Assembly (NCBI GenBank): GCA_037013495.1
Contig: CM072801.1
Span: 75,377,816 to 75,441,815, forward strand
Direction: 5' to 3'
DNA: 64,000 nucleotides
DNA from: Hippophae tibetana
Taxonomy: Eukaryota > Streptophyta > Magnoliopsida > Rosales > Elaeagnaceae
Positions within the stretch are counted from its first letter, which is position 1; each line of letters begins with the position of its first letter. This document shows, one piece after another, positions 54,967-62,500 of this stretch. The translations under genes were made by a program, and so were the position numbers. The notes below the pieces were generated by a model that was not told the origin of the DNA, made no database searches, and was given only the letters and a program-made list of their open reading frames with translations.

Positions 54967-55264
54967 TGATGAGTGCTCAAAAAGCACTAAACTAACCATG
55001 ATTTTATGCACATTAATTGATTAAAAATATATATATTTATATGTTTTATCATATATTTATATAAATTTGTCTTTTTCGGAATCACGGGTATTTTTATTGT
55101 TTTTCAGGTATTTTGGCTTAAAAACGCAACTTAAAAACTCAAAGAGGAATACAGGAAGCAATACATCACAAATATATTAATAAATAAATGCGGAAAGGTC
55201 GACAAATATGGAAAAATTGGACAAAATGGGTCAAAAAGGTCAAAAATGTCAAAAAGGAGAAAAA

Positions 55265-55352
55265 CGCGCCGCCGCGCCGCCCGGCCGCCGCGCCCCACCA
55301 CCCGGCCGCCGCGCCCCAGCGCCCAGCACCGCCCCAAGCAGCAGCGCGCGGC
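55265..55352 (+). other. GC- and CpG-rich patch in the U3 region
   Basis: About 88 bp made almost only of G and C in an otherwise AT-rich element. Within it CCCGGCCGCCGCGCCCCA occurs twice, at 55280 and 55301, a 21-bp period. Short open frames across it translate as Arg/Pro/Ala-rich low complexity in several frames and are not genes. Its place upstream of the promoter suggests a regulatory or CG-methylation role, which is inference. Confidence 0.8.
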
Positions 55353-55521
55353 ACTGTTCATCCGCGGTTACTGTTCATCAGACTCGGCACTGTTCATACC
55401 CCGGTACTGTTCATCAGACTCGGCACTGTTCATCCGCGGGTACTGTTCATCAGACTCGGCACTGTTCATACCCCGGTACTGTTCATCAAACTCGGCACTG
55501 TTCATACCCGGTACTGTGCAG
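55353..55521 (+). repeat. Tandem ACTGTTCAT boxes, alternating 17/19-bp spacing (36-bp period)
   Basis: ACTGTTCAT starts at 55353, 55370, 55389, 55406, 55425, 55442, 55461, 55478 and 55497, and a degenerate ACTGTGCAG follows at 55513. Distances alternate 17, 19, 17, 19 without exception until the last (16). The 19-bp units read ACTGTTCATC then AGACTCGGC (one reads AAACTCGGC); the 17-bp units end in CCGCGG(T/G)T or ACCCCGGT. Regular arrays upstream of a TATA box look like a multimerised promoter or enhancer element. No factor is assigned. Confidence 0.9.
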
Positions 55522-55535
55522 CCGCCCCATGTCAT

Positions 55536-55547
55536 GCTGACGTCAGC
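55536..55547 (+). promoter_or_regulatory. Perfect 12-bp palindrome GCTGACGTCAGC (bZIP/TGA-type site)
   Basis: The palindrome contains TGACGTCA, the classical CRE/as-1-like site with an ACGT core bound by plant bZIP factors of the TGA class. It lies about 70 bp upstream of the TATA box, a usual place for such an element. Stress- or hormone-responsive LTR transcription would be a reasonable inference but is not shown. Confidence 0.65.
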
Positions 55548-55614
55548 AATCAATAATCCGCGTTTTTACATTTTTTTAACATTTTTTTCTCTACTTTTTC
55601 TCTCCATCCTCACC

Positions 55615-55622
55615 TATAAATA
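55615..55622 (+). promoter_or_regulatory. TATA box (TATAAATA) of the LTR promoter
   Basis: CACCTATAAATACCCCC is a strong plant TATA context in the middle of the LTR, downstream of the ACTGTTCAT array and the bZIP palindrome. Transcription would be expected to start about 25-35 bp downstream, near 55645, in a CA-rich then pyrimidine-rich segment. Confidence 0.8.
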
Positions 55623-55689
55623 CCCCCCTTCCCTTCACTTCAAAATACACCTTCAAACCACACTTCTCTCTTCTTTCTTTCTCTCATTT

Positions 55690-55780
55690 CTTAGTTTTTT
55701 TGAGTTTTCCTTAGTTTCTTTCTTAGTTTCTAAGTTTTTCTTAGTTTCCTTCTTAGTTTTTAGTTCAATTCTCTTAGTTT
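55690..55780 (+). repeat. Pyrimidine-rich CTTAGTTT repeats after the promoter
   Basis: CTTAGTTT occurs at 55690, 55710, 55722, 55740, 55752 and 55773, with a variant CTAAGTTT at 55730. It follows a CTTTCTTTCTCTC run. This would be the start of the transcript leader. Pyrimidine-rich leaders are common just downstream of plant promoters; no specific function is assigned. Confidence 0.75.
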
Positions 55781-55790
55781 TAGTGTTCTT

Positions 55791-56390
55791 CTCTTTTTGA
55801 GAGGAACTTGTAATGTTTTTGTAATAATTTAGTTTTTGATTCAATATATGGAAGTGCAAATTCCGCTCGGAGGTTTTCTAGCAACGGGAATAGCGTCGAA
55901 GTTCTGTAAGGATTTTATTTTCTTTACAGTTATTTTTATGCTTTATTCTTACATGTTATATTTAATTTGTCTATGATTAAATTTAACTCTGCTAGCTGTT
56001 TATAAACATGATATAATAATAACGTTGTTATGCTTGCGAAATATTAAATAGGTGAAAATTTCTAAAATGAATTGATTTTGTTTTTATTCAAGATTTTATA
56101 TTAAAAATGTTAGAGAGAAATATATTATTTTTCATTACAAACTTAAAACTGAAAATTAGATTTTAAGGTTTAGTTATCCGGTCTAATTTAGAGTAGTGCT
56201 CTTTTATTTGTTGGTACAATCGCCCGGTAGTTAGAGTGAAACTCTATTTCAAAAGTTTTTATAAGAATTATTATGTGAAAATGTATTGACAACATGTTTT
56301 CAATAGTGGTTTTAAAACTTGAAAGTTAGTACTCGGATAATTAAATTCTTATGTTTAATTTGGACACCTTGAATAAAGTTTAAACTGTCT
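55791..56390 (+). other. AT-rich R/U5 part of the LTR, no gene
   Basis: No coding potential is seen. TGTAATGTTTTTGTAATAA near 55810 followed by TTCAATATATGG resembles the loose UG/A-rich signals of plant polyadenylation sites and may mark the end of R. The rest is AT-rich with no recognised motif. Confidence 0.5.
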
Positions 56391-56540
56391 AACCCCACCA
56401 AAGGTGGCATTTAAATGATTCATTTTCAATCTCTTAGAAAAAGGAATTAATTTAATTAAGCATATTAGTTATCAACCCCACCCATAGGTGTTAATTGATT
56501 TGTTTAGTTAACAAAGAATATCTAACCCCACCAAAGGTGG
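56391..56540 (+). repeat. Three short AACCCCACC...GGTG hairpins in U5
   Basis: CCACC-AAA-GGTGG occurs perfectly at 56395-56407 and 56528-56540, and CACC-CATA-GGTG at 56479-56490. All are preceded by AACCC, and the two perfect copies sit in the context TCTAACCCCACC...GGTGG(C/T)ATTTA. As RNA each would be a small stem of 4-5 pairs. Repetition in one LTR suggests a conserved protein-binding or structural role, which is inference. Confidence 0.7.
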
Positions 56541-56686
56541 TATTTATATAAAAAAGAGAGAATCAATAAAATATCAATTTATATCTTTAATAACCTAGAT
56601 AATATGAGCAAGCATAATTAATTTAGTTATTATATCCATAAATACTCCGCTAATATAAATGATAAAATTTGCATGAATATTTATTG
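56541..56686 (+). other. AT-rich U5 segment, nothing recognised
   Basis: AT-rich sequence between the hairpins and the 47-bp duplication with no coding potential or recognised motif. Confidence 0.6.
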
Positions 56687-56769
56687 AATCTGTATATATG
56701 TTTATTTTTTATGTTATTAGATTATATTTAATTAATCTGTATATATGTTTATTTTATGTTATTAGATTA
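56687..56769 (+). repeat. Tandem duplication in U5, 47-bp period
   Basis: A segment starting AATCTGTATATATG and ending ATGTTATTAGATTA is present at 56687-56724 and again at 56734-56769. The copies differ by two bases in a T-run. This is a simple local duplication within the LTR. Confidence 0.85.
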
Positions 56770-56997
56770 GGAACACAAAAACCAAACTATCGTGACAGGA
56801 TGTTTAGGATTTAATTTCGTTTTTTTTTAAGTTTGAATAATAAATTAAAAACCACATACATTCCTTCCTTAGATCGACCTTGGGAGTATACTTATCATTT
56901 TCTTCGAAATGATTCGTGCACTTGCGAGAGTTTTATAAATATTAAAACCAAAGTATTTGCGGGAATCGGCGATGCCGGTTTTCGTTCATCAAGTTTT

Positions 56998-57014
56998 TGG
57001 CGCCGTTGCCGGGG
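56998..57014 (+). promoter_or_regulatory. Primer-binding site complementary to plant tRNA-Asp
   Basis: TGGCGCCGTTGCCGGGG is the reverse complement of the 3' end of plant tRNA-Asp (CCCCGGCAACGGCGCCA). It starts six bases after the LTR end at 56991. This primer is typical of Athila-type elements and would prime minus-strand DNA synthesis. Confidence 0.92.
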
Positions 57015-57234
57015 AAGGAATAGCGTTTTTAAATTATTTATCAAAATTTTAAAAACATTTTTGTGCTGTAAATAATTGTGATATTTTAATAATAATCAAA
57101 TTTCAAAATTCATAATAAATAAAAAAAAATAAAAATTAAAAAAATTAAAAAATTAAAAATTAAAAATTAAAAAAAAATAATAATTTTTTTAATTGTAAAA
57201 TAATTTAGAAATTTGAAATTTGAAGTAAAAAAAT

Positions 57235-57254
57235 TTACCGTTCATGAATAGTAA
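57235..57254 (+). repeat. Near-palindrome TTACCG-TTCATGAA-TAGTAA
   Basis: The outer TTAC/GTAA arms and central TTCATGAA pair, with two imperfect positions between them. Related half-sites (ACCGTTCAT and GTGAATAGTAA) recur in the direct repeats just downstream. The core resembles the (G)TACTGTTCAT boxes of the LTR. Confidence 0.6.
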
Positions 57255-57290
57255 AAAAAAAACAAAAAAAAAATTCAAAATTCAAAATTC

Positions 57291-57444
57291 AAAAAATTTT
57301 AAGTTAATAAGAAATAATATAGCGTGAATAGTAAAATAAAATTACCGTTCATAAAAAAAAAAAAAAAAAAAACTTAAATTTCAAAAAATTTTAAGTTAAT
57401 AAGACATTATATAGCGTGAATAGTAAAATAAAATTACCGTTCAT
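57291..57444 (+). repeat. Direct repeat in the leader, 92-bp period
   Basis: A 62-bp segment starting AAAAAATTTTAAGTTAATAAG and ending AAAATTACCGTTCAT occurs at 57291-57352 and 57383-57444, separated by a poly-A run. Each copy includes TAGCGTGAATAGTAAAATAA. The copies differ at very few positions. Confidence 0.85.
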
Positions 57445-57531
57445 GAATAAAAAAAAAAAAAAAACATTACTTGAATTTATACCTAATTAACTAAATAACA
57501 TGAAAAGTAAAAATCTAAGGGAGTTCTGTCT

Positions 57532-57637
57532 AGGAGACTAGTTCTTGGAAGCCTTTGTGCCACTAGTCTTTCCTGGGAACGTTGCTCTGGCTAGGAGAAT
57601 GGTATTTAAGGTGCCGTTTGCACCACCATTCTTTCCT
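57532..57637 (+). repeat. Twin homologous stem-loops with covarying stems in the leader
   Basis: Hairpin 1 (57532-57574) has outer stem AGGA/TCCT, inner stem GACTAGT (57536-57542) with ACTAGTC (57562-57568), and a TT bulge on the 3' side. Hairpin 2 (57593-57637) has the same AGGA/TCCT and TT bulge with inner stem GAATGGT (57597-57603) and ACCATTC (57625-57631). The two inner stems differ at two positions, and both changes are compensated on the opposite strand (C-G to A-T, A-T to G-C). Hairpin 2 has a further GGTGC/GCACC stem at its apex. The copies lie 61 bp apart between the primer site and gag, where retroelement packaging or dimerisation signals are usually found. That role is inference. 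Confidence 0.75.
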
Positions 57638-57840
57638 GGGAGCACTCTTGGTTAATACTAATTATGTTACAAAAAAAAAATAAAAAAATAAAAAAAAAAA
57701 ATAAATAAAAAAATAAAATAATTTTTTTTTTAGGGTTTCACTAGTTTTGTTTAGTGCTTTGTATTGAATAACATGTAAATTTTCTCTAAATTTTTTTTAT
57801 TTTGTTGACAGGAGTTTTAAATTTACGTTTACAATAGTCT
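57638..57840 (+). other. AT-rich untranslated leader, second part
   Basis: A/T homopolymer-rich sequence ending in GTTTACAATAGTCT just before the first gag ATG. A TTTTGTTGACAGGAG at 57800-57814 resembles a splice acceptor, but no matching evidence for an intron is visible. Confidence 0.6.
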
Positions 57841-59178
57841 ATGCGTGGTAGGAGATCCCTAGGAAATCCCCTTACACCATATGTAAATAAATTTCATAAA
57901 TTTAAACAAGTGTCAACAAAACTGGATTCTACCCATCAACCTGTTTTTGAGCCAAACATAGAACCAAGTCTTAATCCTTTACTAGAACCAAAAGAAATGG
58001 AGGAAAACCAACATATTAGGGAAACCACGATGAAGGAGTTTGCAAGACCGGTAATAGGCACGGCAACTGCCGCTATCCAGTTGGGGGAGGCTGCTCGGAA
58101 TTACGACCTTAAAAATATTCATTTTTCTATGCTTCCTTCCTTTTATGGGTTACCTAATGAAGATTCTCTTTCCTTTATGAGAGATTTCTATGCTACGGTC
58201 CAAACATTCCCCCTCGGTATTCTAAACGAGGATCAACTTAGGATGAGATGTTTTCCCTACACTCTAAAGGATAAGGCCAAAGCTTGGTTGATGTCACTTC
58301 CCCCAGGTTCTCTGATGACATGGGGTAACATTTACAATAAATTCATGGGAAAATTCTATTCCCATAAAAAAACATCAGAGTTGAGAGGAAAGATTGCTAC
58401 TTTCTCTCAGATGGATGGAGAACCATTCCATGAAGCTTGGGATAGGTTCAAGATTTTTCTCACTCAGTGTCCCCATCATAGCTTTCCCCTGCAGTTGCAG
58501 AACCAATTCTTTTACGATGGACTTACACAACAATGTCAGTTCATTGTCGACAACGCTGCAGGAGGAGCAATAGGAGAAAAGACTGCCTCAGAGACGTATA
58601 ACCTCTTTGAGATGTTGGGTGCTAATTCCCAACAGAAAAGCTCCCGAGTGAGAAAAGCTGGAGTTCATGAAATCGACTCCAGTAATGAAGTTCAACAACA
58701 ACTTGTTCAACTGACTAAGCAAGTTGCCCTTCTCGCTACACAAACCAACACCAATAATGAACAATATGGTTTGTACAGCAACATGGGACATGGTACTGAA
58801 GCCTGTCCATATCAAGGAGAAACAACTGGACCTGAACAGGTCAATGTGTTGGGAGCGTATCAACAAAGACCAAGGTTTGACCCCAACTCAAATACCTATA
58901 ATCCTGGGTGGAGAAGTCATCCAAATTTCTCTTGGAGGCAAAACAACCCTCCTTTCACTCAAAGCTCAAACCAAGCAGGTCAGCAATTCCACCCACCTAT
59001 TCCAAGAAGCATTCCCAATAAACCAACCTTGGAGGACAACTTGAATTCTTTTATTCAAGTATGTAGGGATAATCAATCTAAAACCAATCAACGGTTGGAC
59101 TCTGTGGAAGCTTCTATCAAAAAGGTGGAAGTTCAAGTTGAACAGTTAGTTGAACATTTGCAAAAAGGCAAAGACTAA
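57841..59178 (+). CDS. gag: First gag-like protein of the Athila-type element (445 aa)
   Basis: Capsid-type Gag of the retrotransposon. Residues 1-63 form a unique basic/Pro-rich leader (MRGRRSLGNP...). Residues about 64-265 align without gaps to the gag part of the downstream polyprotein, with 144 of 202 identical by hand count. The plant retrotransposon gag domain spans about residues 100-240, with the hallmarks [13 protein letters not shown] (134-146), HEAWDRF (197-203) and [14 protein letters not shown] (215-228). Residues 340-395 are Asn/Pro/Gln-rich, and a heptad-like helix (about 396-441, QRLDSVEASIKKVE) follows. It ends in its own stop, and the gag-pol ORF begins 340 bp later. The start is the first ATG of the open frame. 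A separate gag ahead of a second gag is unusual for the lineage; whether both are used is unknown. Confidence 0.88.
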   Translation: MRGRRSLGNPLTPYVNKFHKFKQVSTKLDSTHQPVFEPNIEPSLNPLLEPKEMEENQHIRETTMKEFARPVIGTATAAIQLGEAARNYDLKNIHFSMLPSFYGLPNEDSLSFMRDFYATVQTFPLGILNEDQLRMRCFPYTLKDKAKAWLMSLPPGSLMTWGNIYNKFMGKFYSHKKTSELRGKIATFSQMDGEPFHEAWDRFKIFLTQCPHHSFPLQLQNQFFYDGLTQQCQFIVDNAAGGAIGEKTASETYNLFEMLGANSQQKSSRVRKAGVHEIDSSNEVQQQLVQLTKQVALLATQTNTNNEQYGLYSNMGHGTEACPYQGETTGPEQVNVLGAYQQRPRFDPNSNTYNPGWRSHPNFSWRQNNPPFTQSSNQAGQQFHPPIPRSIPNKPTLEDNLNSFIQVCRDNQSKTNQRLDSVEASIKKVEVQVEQLVEHLQKGKD

Positions 59179-59518
59179 TTTGAAACTTAAACGAATTCAA
59201 TGAAGAGGAGACATTGAGTTTTTCATTCTGCAATCTCCAAACAACGTCTTACTAGAAGACGATAAATTTTAGTCCTGTATGGGAGGTCACCCATTATTGT
59301 ATTTTCCTTTGTTTTAGTTTGCGTGTAATAAAAATTCAGATGAAATAAAATTCGTTTGTTTCAAACATTCTGTCCATTCGTTTAAAAAAAAAAATTTAGG
59401 TTCCTTGCACTTTTTGCATTTACGTTTTATCAAGTTATAAATATTTTTTAGAGATATCTACTAAAAGCAAATTGTTGATACACAATAGGAGGAGGATCAT
59501 TTTCAACTACAAACAACC
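59179..59518 (+). other. Spacer between the first gag and gag-pol
   Basis: Non-coding, 340 bp. It contains TTTTGTTTTAGTTTGCGTGTAATAAAA at 59312-59334 and several AATAAA-like words, followed by a poly-A run near 59384. It ends with AATAGGAGGAGGATC shortly before the ATG at 59519. How ribosomes reach the second ORF is not evident from the sequence. Confidence 0.7.
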
Positions 59519-62500
59519 ATGGGAGATGCTGAAGATAGGCGGAAAAAGATGAAAGAATATACAATGCCAATCATTGGCAATGTAACTTCCGGTATCCAAT
59601 TACAAGAGGCTGCAAGGAATTATGAATTGAAAAAGATTCATTATTCTTTGTTGCCTTCCTTTTACGGTATCCCTAATGAAGACCCTTTAAATTTCATTCG
59701 AGAATTCTATGCTATTGTCCAAACCTTTCCACTACATGCAATTAATGAAGATCAACTTAGGATGAGGTGTTTTCCTTACACTCTCAAAGATAAAGCTTGG
59801 TCATGGTTCATTACTCTACAGTCAGGTTCGCTTAAAACTTGGGAGGCAGTCTATGAAATTTTTATGGGTAGGTTCTATTCCCATCAAAAGACTGTTGATC
59901 TAAGAAAAAAGATAGCAACATTTTCTCAAATGTATGAAGAGCCCTTTCATGAAGCTTGGGAACGATTCAAACTCCTTTTCATTCAATGTCAAAATCATAG
60001 CTTTCCATTACAGCTACAAAACCAATTCTTTTACGATGGATTGACACTACAGAGTCAATACATGGTTGATAATGCTGCTGGAGGTGCTGTACGAGAAAAG
60101 ACCGCAGAGGAAACCTATAATCTCTATGAGCTATTGGGTTCTAATTCCCAACAAAGAGGTGGTAGAAGGAAAGCAAAGGTCAATGAAGTCGGCTCTGATA
60201 ATGAGATAACCTTGCAACTTGCTGAATTGACTAAACAAGTGAAATTCCTCACTTCCCACCAAATTTCAAATCAAGAGGTATGTGAAGTGTGTTGTTCAAT
60301 TGGGCATGGTACTCATAATTGTTCAAATACTTGTGATTCTAGTGTCGATGCCATAGAGGAAGTCCAATCTTTTCAAAGGTATCATCCAAACACCTATAAT
60401 CACCCAGCCTACACCCAATATCCAACACTAAGGTCGGATAACAACCACCCTTACCCACCAAGCCAATCTTTTAAACCAACCTTAGAAGATAGCTTGAATG
60501 CTTTTATTCAAGTTAGTCGTGACAACCAATTGATGACTAATCAAAGGTTGAACACCATGGAGGCTTCGGTTAAAAGAATTGAATCTAAAGTTGGGCAACT
60601 GGCTGAACAAATGCAAAAGAAAGAACCAGGAAAGTTGCCCAGTCAACCAGAACAAGCAAAGGATGTTAGAACCCTTCGAAGTGGTAAGGTAGTCAATACC
60701 AGTTTACCTGAAATCTCTAACAATCTACCTTGTAGTTCAGGTAACAAAGAAGGCGATACTCTAATCTCGCAAAAAGGAGAAATAAGTGTTAAACTTAACA
60801 AGCCTTCTGAAAAACTCATTGGGGGGTCATCTGACACCCCCAAAATTCAAAAGACAACAGAACCACACCAGATACAAGTACCTTTTCCCCACCGGTTAAA
60901 AGAGTCCAAACAAGATAAGCAATTCAATGATCTTTTTAATATGCTCTCTAAAGTGAATATCAATTTACCATTGTTAGAAGTGATCATGAATGTGCCCTCA
61001 TATGCCAAGTTTTTCAAAGAGTTGAACACTAAGAAAAGGAGGTATGAACTGAATGAACGAGTAGTAGTATCAGAAATTTCTAGCGCTGTACTTCAGCACA
61101 AACTACCCCCTAAGTTGAAAGACCCTGGAAGTTTTATTATAAACATAACTATGGGGGATAGGAAGGTTGCTAAAGCAATGCTTGATTTAGGTGCTAGTAT
61201 AAATTTGATGCCCTACTCTATATTCTTACAACTCAATCTAGGGGATTTAAAACCCACAACTATGTCCCTTCAACTTGCAGATAGATCTCTTAAATATCCA
61301 GAGGGAATAGTTGAGGATGTTTTGGTACAAGTAGACAAACTGATAATACCTGTTGACTTTGTGGTTCTGGATATGCAAGAAAATCCAGCATTGGACAGAG
61401 AGCACACAATATTGCTTGGTAGACCATTTATGGCAACTACTAAAACTATTATTGATGTCCAAGATGGAAATTTGACAATGACAGTCTTAGGAGAGACTGT
61501 TCATTTTAAAGTTTTTGATTCTTCACCGTTCCCTTCTATTTCTGCCATTGATGAAATATTCGATGTTGATCCTTTGGATAATCTTGTCCAAAACACCTTT
61601 TTCCGAACCAGAATAGAGGACAAGCTTGAAACCGTTCTTACACTTGAAAAGGTTGAAGAAGATTTAGATGAGGAAATTAATGGGTACCTTAAACAACTAG
61701 ACAATAATGAAGTGATGACAAAATCTAGTACACTTTTAAATCTACCCAGTTCTTCATCTATTAAAGAGGCCAATCCACCTGAACTTGAACTCAAAGACTT
61801 ACCTGAGCACTTAAAATATGTGTTTTTGGGAGAAGGGGAAACTTATCCAGTGATAATTTCTTCAACCTTGACCAAACCACAAGAAAAGGAACTCATCAAA
61901 GTGCTTAAACAGTTTAAGAAATCTATAGGTTGGAGTATAGGGGATATAAGAGGCATTAGTCCAACAATGTGTATGCACAAGATCAACTTGGAGGACGGTG
62001 CTAAACCTGTACGAGAGGCCCAAAGAAGACTAAACCCAAACATGCAAGAGGTAGTTAAGAAGGAAATTCTTAAATTATTAGAAGAAGGGATTATCTATCC
62101 TATTGCGGATAGTAAGTGGGTTAGTCCAGTGCATGTGGTACCAAAGAAATCTGGGATAACAGTTGTTAAGAATGACAAAAGTGAATTAGTGCCCACTAGA
62201 ATAATCACTGGATGGAGAATGTGTATAGATTTTAGGAAACTAAATTTATATACGAAAAAGGATCACTTTCCTCTTCCATTCATTGATCAAATGTTGGAAA
62301 GATTAGCTGGGCACGAATTTTACTGTTTTTTGGATGGACTGTCTGGATATTATCAAGTACCCATAGCACCAGAAGATCAGGAAAAGACCACATTTACATG
62401 TCCTTTTGGGACATTTGCTTTTCGCAGAATGCCATTTGGGTTATGCAATGCCCCTGCCACGTTCCAGAGATGCATGATATCCATTTTCTCGGACATGGTG

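Larger units (their letters stand above)
54967..56991 (+). repeat. 5' long terminal repeat, 2025 bp
   Basis: It begins TGATGAGTGCTC exactly where the satellite stops and ends TTCGTTCATCA. The terminal inverted repeat is TGATGA/TCATCA with canonical TG...CA ends. The primer-binding site begins six bases after the end, as expected. A TATA box at 55615 places the U3/R border near 55645, leaving about 1.3 kb of R plus U5, which is long. The first 290 bp (54967-55264) are AT-rich with no recognised motif apart from GTCAAAAA runs near 55229-55254. The exact R/U5 border is not defined by the sequence alone. Confidence 0.92.
57015..57531 (+). other. AT-rich untranslated leader, first part
   Basis: Long A and T runs with AAAT simple sequence at 57115-57190 and poly-A runs near 57351-57372 and 57448-57464. 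No coding potential is seen. It contains the TTCATGAA near-palindrome and the 92-bp-period direct repeat listed separately. Confidence 0.8.

Noticed and set aside
55131-55859. Overlapping open frames on both strands of the LTR, rich in Arg/Pro/Ala or repeating a 12-residue pattern.
   Set aside because: They arise from the GC-rich patch and the 36-bp tandem repeat (36 is divisible by 3, so all frames stay open). Several overlap in different frames and none resembles a known protein.
56833-57075. Plus-strand 80-codon open frame across the LTR end and primer-binding site.
   Set aside because: It spans functional non-coding retroelement parts and has no recognisable protein family.
57115-57190. 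Microsatellite of AAAT/AAAAATT units as a separate element.
   Set aside because: It is ordinary low-complexity sequence of the element's leader, too irregular to call as a distinct repeat.
55906-57811. Possible leader intron: donor-like CTGTAAGG at 55904-55911 and acceptor-like TTTTGTTGACAG ending at 57811.
   Set aside because: Both are weak matches in AT-rich sequence. Removal would discard the primer-binding site and hairpins, and there is no transcript evidence in the sequence.
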